Shown here: positions 59,546 to 64,000 of the stretch, piece by piece | Layout: each line of letters starts with the position of its first letter | Numbering within the stretch: position 1 is the first letter of the stretch | Assembly: GCA_023525975.1 (NCBI GenBank) | Contig: CM042029.1 | Span: forward strand, 84,736,849 to 84,800,848 | Length of the DNA: 64,000 nt | Direction: 5' to 3' | Source of the DNA: Smallanthus sonchifolius | Taxonomy: Eukaryota; Streptophyta; Magnoliopsida; Asterales; Asteraceae | Translations under genes and position numbers: made by a program | Notes under the pieces: generated by a model | Database searches by the model: none | Seen by the model: the letters and a program-made list of their open reading frames with translations, nothing else | What the model was told of the DNA's origin: nothing

Positions 59546-59978
59546 CTAGTTTAGATCCCGTGTTTACACACGGGTTGAAAATTGAAAAATATTAATATAT
59601 ATATTTTTTAAATTTTTATGTATATAGTTTACAGGGGTAAAAATATATTACATATACTAAGGATAGAAACAAACTCAAAATATGTAAAAATTAATATATA
59701 ATTGAGTTACGAAAATAAATTAATTACTATTTAATGTAATTTAATTTTCATTTACTATTTGATTGAAATAAAAGTTACATAATTAAATTTCAAAATTTCT
59801 TATAATAAGAGATAATTTAAAATAAATGTGTTTAATTAGTATTTTATTTAAATATATATTAATATTATTAAAAAATAGAAGTGTATTAAATAAGAGAAAG
59901 AAGCGGAAAAAAATGATGAGAATGAATATGGATGCAACATATGGCAGTAAAAAATATTTATTTATTATATAGTATAGA
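59546..59978 (-). mobile_element. 433-bp non-autonomous Helitron
   Basis: Minus-strand 5' end TCTATACTATATAATAAATA at 59978. The 3' end is a hairpin (CCCGTG, TGTAAA, CACGGG), ATCTAAA, then CTAG at 59546. It is inserted between A (59545) and T (59979). The three tandem units show the uninterrupted site (CTTTATATATATTTCATTC), confirming both ends. Confidence 0.85.
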
Positions 59979-60510
59979 TATTTCATTCTGTTATGGGTCA
60001 CTATCCTCTTAATATCCATATTTAATAGAAAATGATAATGTAAGTCTACTTTTGTTAGTTATAATTATAACTAATGCTAAGTTTTTTATATAGATATAAT
60101 TTTCTTGATTTAGATTCATAATTAAATTACATCAGTGAAAATACAAATACTAAAAACATGTAAAACAATGTTTTTAATCCTTAGGTGGTTAGACAAGGTG
60201 ATACGGAAGTATACAAACCATTTAACGTCCGACCCGTATGGAGAAAGCTTAGAGTGGGGAGCAAGTTAAAGATTCAGATGATCTTTTAGCTATTTAAAAT
60301 TATTTGTTTTCAGTTTTTAGGATATCTTGTTACCTATTTAATCTATTAATTATTTAGTATAAATAGGGGGTTAGGGTTTATTGTTTAAGAGACTTTGTTT
60401 TTTATCAGAAGATTGTAATCGAGACCTTTGGGGCTTGAGACAGCCGACTTGGCTGGAACCTTCTCCGGTTCTCTGAACCAATCTATCCTGAGGTTGTGTT
60501 GGAAGACGAA

Positions 60511-60720
60511 CACATGTTTGTTGAAAGTGAGGATGATACGGGTATCTCCGTTTGGGATGAAAGTGATGAAGATTCGGGTACCGTCGTTTGGGATGAAAGT
60601 GAGGATGATTCGGCTACCGTCGTTTGGGATGAAAATGATGATGAAAAGGAGGCGACAAGCGATCCAAGTAATTGGATCAGATGTGGTGTACCCCGTAACC
60701 GAACCACAACTGAAGGATGA
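60511..60720 (+). CDS. Unrecognised acidic-repeat ORF
   Basis: From the in-frame ATG (MFVESEDDTG) it encodes about 70 residues with a 12-residue unit VWDESDEDSGTV repeated about three times (36-bp DNA repeats, 60547-60640), then a basic tail with NWIRCGVPRN. It is about 150 bp downstream of a TATA box. An overlapping longer frame (60428-60856) is open too, so the real frame is uncertain. It could be a retrotransposon fragment. Confidence 0.3.
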   Translation, partial: HMFVESEDDTGISVWDESDEDSGTVVWDESEDDSATVVWDENDDEKEATSDPSNWIRCGVPRNRTTTEG

Positions 60721-61752
60721 ATGTTTGAAAAATGATTTAATGGTAGCATGTTTAGTCGTTGAATCTGGTAAGTTTTCTTCTTACACCATCATTTATGAAT
60801 ATGTTTGGAATGAAAATAAAGAAGGAAGGGAGTTTTATGGTTATTTGATATTGTAAGAACAACTTTTGAATTTCTTGAAGCTTTTGTTTAATCTTTGAGT
60901 TTCTAGCCATTTGATTTGACTCCGTTCCCGCATCATTTGGAATCAGACACCCTATTGGTTTAGTTCGAAGGAGTTAGACCACTATTTATAGAAGATTTTA
61001 GGATGTTTGGTTGAACCGGTAAATATGTCAGGCCAAATCGAACTGCACTTACGGATTAACACTCAAGGCGAGTCAATTATTCAAATTGGGTAGGGTCGAA
61101 CATGGTTCTACAAATTTCATGGCTTCTCAGTTTATATAAGAGAAATTGATGAAATTTCTTACAAACAAAAACCCATCAATGCCTCCACGAACACTGGCAG
61201 ATTTTACCCTCCTCCCCCCTCTCACAGTCGCTCACGGATAGCATTCGTTCACTCATACACCCTCCCTCCTTCCACCCTCTACATTAATCCCATCATAGTT
61301 TCTGTAACGACTGTATTCATATTCGTAACAAATTTTCGTATCATCTTATATTCTTGTTTTATCAGTAATAACTAAGCATAAATTTTTATTCTGTCCTATA
61401 TTCATATCCTATAACAAGAAATAATATAAGTCCATTTTTATCAATTATAAATATTCTCAAGCTTCTTTATATATAAACTTGATTTTGTTAGAATTAGATT
61501 CACAACTAAATAAAATCCACAAAAATACAAACGACTAAAAAACAAGTAAAAGGGACCCACACGGTTTTCAGTTTTCACCGAACATTCTAGTATGTATCCT
61601 ACTTCGCTTGGTGACCACGCTAAAGGGGTAATATCGTCATTTACTTTACTCGCTCAAGTTTATAAGTAACCGTCAACCAGACATTGTTATCATCATCACC
61701 AATAACTGCAATTCACAATTCACAATTCACAATTCACAATTCATCGGAGGTA

Positions 61753-64000
61753 ATGGATCGAAGCAACTACAATCGCGGCGGTAATGACGGTGGTAACCGC
61801 GGTGGACGAAACAGAAACTACCAACAACAGAACAGTAATCAACATCAACAACAGTACCAGGAGCACCAAGGAGGCGGTAGGGGTAGGGGTAGAGAATCCG
61901 GTGGTGTCGGACGTGGCCGTGGACAGCAGACTCACCGGACTCCGGCTTACCCTAGGCAGAATGCAGATCGAGTTGATGGAGGAAACACATGGAGTCGTGT
62001 TGCATCTGGTCAACAAGTTAGGGCTCCGTCTCATGCTCAGACCCTAACTCAAACTCATACTCAGAACCGACCTGGTATATATTTTCTATAATTGACTATC
62101 ATTTTGGTTTGTTTTTATGTTATGCTTGTTTGATTGGTGAGTTTTGAGTTGAGAGATTAATTTCAATCAATTTAGGGATTTATAGTTTAGTTTATACTAG
62201 TAATTTGTTTGATTTGTGAGTTTCGAGTTGAGAGATTAATTTCAATCAATTTAGGGATTTATAGTTTATACTAGTAATTTGTTTGATTAGTGAGTTTTGA
62301 GTTGAGAGATCTATATCAATCAATTTGGGGATTTATAGCAAAATTGATATTTTTTTTATTAGTGAATTTTGAGTTGGAGATTAATTTCAATGAATTTGGG
62401 GATATATAGCAAAAATGATTTTTTTTTTGTTTGATTAGTGAATTTTGAGTTAGAGATTAATTTCAATGAATTTGGGGATTTATAGCAAAATTGAGTATAT
62501 ATTTTTGGTTTGATTAGTGAATTTTTGAGTTAGAGATTAATTTCTCAATGAATTTGGGAATTTATAACAAAAATGATATTTTTTTTTGTTTGATCAGTGA
62601 ATTTTGAGTTTGAGATTAATTTCAATGAATTTGGGGATTTATAGCAAAATTGATTAGTGAATTTTGAGTTGAGAGATTAGTTTCAATCAATTTAGGGATT
62701 TATAGCTTCTACTAGTTAGAGTAATTTGTTTGTACAAAATTGTGTCTGATCTTAGTTAAAATTTTGTTTTCCAGATCTTCATGTTCACGAAGTTCCACAT
62801 CTAGAGGCACGAATTGCATCGTCTCTTAGTGTTACAGAACACTCGAAGGATGATGATGTAAATGCTTATGTACCGATTAGGCGTCCGGACCGCGGTACAC
62901 TTGCGTCGAGACATGTGAAGCTTCTTGTTAACCACTTTCCTGTGAAGTTTGATCCATCAAACTCTATATTACGCTATGACGTAGAAGTTAAACAAGATTA
63001 TGGAGAAGATGCATCATCTTCTACTCGCCCTTTGAAAAAATCTATCCCAAAATCATCCCTGCGACAGATCCAAGAGAAGCTATGTTCTGATTATCCTGAT
63101 AAGTTTCCATTACTCCAGACTGCTTATGATGGTGAAAAGAACATTTTCAGTGCTATCTCCTTGCAACCGGGAACTTACACGGTTCAGTTATCTGGGCGGT
63201 CTTACTCGTGCACCATCAAGTATGGAAACGAGCTAAACCTTTCGAAGCTACAAGATTTCTTGATTGGAAATGCTGTGCAGATCCCTCGCGATGTCCTGCA
63301 AGCTCTAGATGTGGTGATGAAGGCAAATCTTTTCAGGGAAAAGGTTTCGGTGGGGAGAGGCATGTACCCGCGAATGCACAGAAGGGAAGACGACTTTCAC
63401 TGTGGTGTTGCTGCATACAGAGGATCTCAGCAGAGCCTAAAGGTCACTTCTAACGGGCTGGTTATGTGTACAGATTACTCTGTTATGCCGTTCCGTAAGC
63501 GGATGCCCGTTATTGATTTTCTTAAAGAACATGTTCGTGAAATTCAAGGGGTTGATGACATCCCAAAGAATCAGAACAAAGTTATGTGGGCTTTGAAAGG
63601 ATTGAGGGTGAGTGTGACTCATCGTCGTACAAACCAGAAGTACACTGTGTGTGGATTGACTGACAAACTTACAAAAGACATTTCCTTTGAACTCGAAGAT
63701 CTTGAAGGGAAGAAAGAACCAGAAGTTGTCATGCTTACAGATTATTTTAGAGATAAGTGGGATAAAGAGATAATGCATAAGCGTATTCCTTGTTTGAAAC
63801 TGGGAAATGATAAAAGGCCAAACTTTGTCCCTATGGAATTCTGTATTTTGGCTGAAGATAGAAGGTTTCCTAAAGAGTCATTGGGTAGAGAAGCTGCAAG
63901 GAAGCTAAAAGATTTGTCTCTTCTTGCACCGGATAATAGGAGGAGGGAGATATGCAGCATGGTTCGTGAAGAGTATGGAACAGGCCACCATGGGTATGTA
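61753..64000 (+). CDS. AGO2-like: ARGONAUTE2-type protein, 5' part, runs off window
   Basis: Small-RNA-guided silencing protein; AGO2 clade members act in antiviral and stress silencing and DNA repair. Exon 1 is 61753-62074 (ATG at 61753, Gly/Arg-rich RGG N-terminus, then Gln- and Thr-rich). Intron 1 is 62075-62774, GT..AG, phase 1. Exon 2 runs 62775-64000 and is still open. Exon 2 carries the N domain (VPIRRPDRGT, VKLLVNHFPVKF, LRYDVEV, TAYDGEKNIFSA), linker 1 (IPRDVLQALDVVMK, VGRGMYP) and the PAZ domain (MPVIDFLKEHV, LKGLRVSVTHRR, YTVCGLT, VVMLTDYFRDKW, IPCLKLGN, FVPMEFCILAEDRRFPKE). The RRPDRG motif and RGG tail favour AGO2/AGO3. MID and PIWI lie beyond the edge. No damage is seen. Intron 1 is full of tandem repeats. 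Confidence 0.9.
62130..62705 (+). repeat. Minisatellite in intron 1 of AGO2-like gene
   Basis: Eight copies of a ~65-82-bp unit built around TTTGAGTTGAGAGATTAATT and AATTTAGGGATTTATAG. The last copy (62670-62705) is the only one retained in the three shrunken copies, where exon 1 is fused to it. The deletion that formed them therefore has one end in this repeat. Confidence 0.85.

Larger units (their letters stand above)
59446..61752 (+). promoter_or_regulatory. Upstream region of the full-length AGO2-like gene
   Basis: Matches the upstream part of the three tandem units in blocks (from GGAAAAGTGAAGT near 59452). It is interrupted by a Helitron (59546-59978) and by a ~790-bp block (about 60165-60955) absent from the units. 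The block includes a TATA box (TATAAATAGGGGG, 60358) and an acidic-repeat frame. No core promoter for the AGO gene itself was pinned down. Confidence 0.6.

Noticed and set aside
62130..62705. CRISPR-like array, because units repeat regularly
   Set aside because: It is a contiguous minisatellite in a plant intron with no unique spacers.

Overview
The window is plant nuclear DNA. It shows spliced genes with GT..AG introns, a class III peroxidase, an NPF transporter relic and an ARGONAUTE2-type gene. The transposons are all of plant types: CACTA, Helitron, MULE fold-back, SINE, LINE and long-LTR chromoviruses. The LTR ends are of a form I associate with Asteraceae, so I infer an asterid, probably a composite; this was not tested. 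The base composition is AT-rich, and most of the window is repeats.

Layout. 1-1881: AT-rich DNA without a recognised gene. 1882-4113 (-): broken peptide-transporter gene (NPF8.3/PTR2 type) with a MULE fold-back element in its last intron. 4190-7500: SINE-like scraps, a Helitron end and a long hairpin. 7546-9815 (+): intact four-exon class III peroxidase. 11054-14079: CACTA transposon with a broken TNP2 transposase and a 3-bp target duplication. About 14757-15050: tRNA-derived SINE. 15290-44240: three tandem ~2.55-kb units, each holding a shrunken copy of the start of an AGO2-like gene. The third unit is split by a nest of LTR elements. 44430-59978: Helitrons, one of which carries a 10.7-kb LTR element, plus a LINE fragment and minisatellites. 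59446-64000: the full-length AGO2-like locus, which runs off the right edge.

Nesting. Element C (21762-43024, TSD TAACC) sits in the third AGO-like unit. Element B (26942-41002, TSD CACTC), a chromodomain Ty3/gypsy element, sits in the 3' LTR of C. Solo LTR D (31550-34110) sits in the gag of B and is flanked by an unusual ~145-bp duplication. Separately, element E (46031-56704, TSD ATTTA, minus strand) sits in a Helitron.

Function. Only the peroxidase and the visible part of the AGO2-like gene look intact. The shrunken AGO copies beside a full AGO2-like gene, the hairpins and the dense transposons make this a plausible small-RNA locus. The most unusual structural signals are the AGO mini-copy array, a ~470-bp intron-like segment shared by the LTRs of four families, tRNA-like modules at the same depth in three LTR families, and the 145-bp duplication around the solo LTR. 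All calls come from reading the sequence; no search was run.
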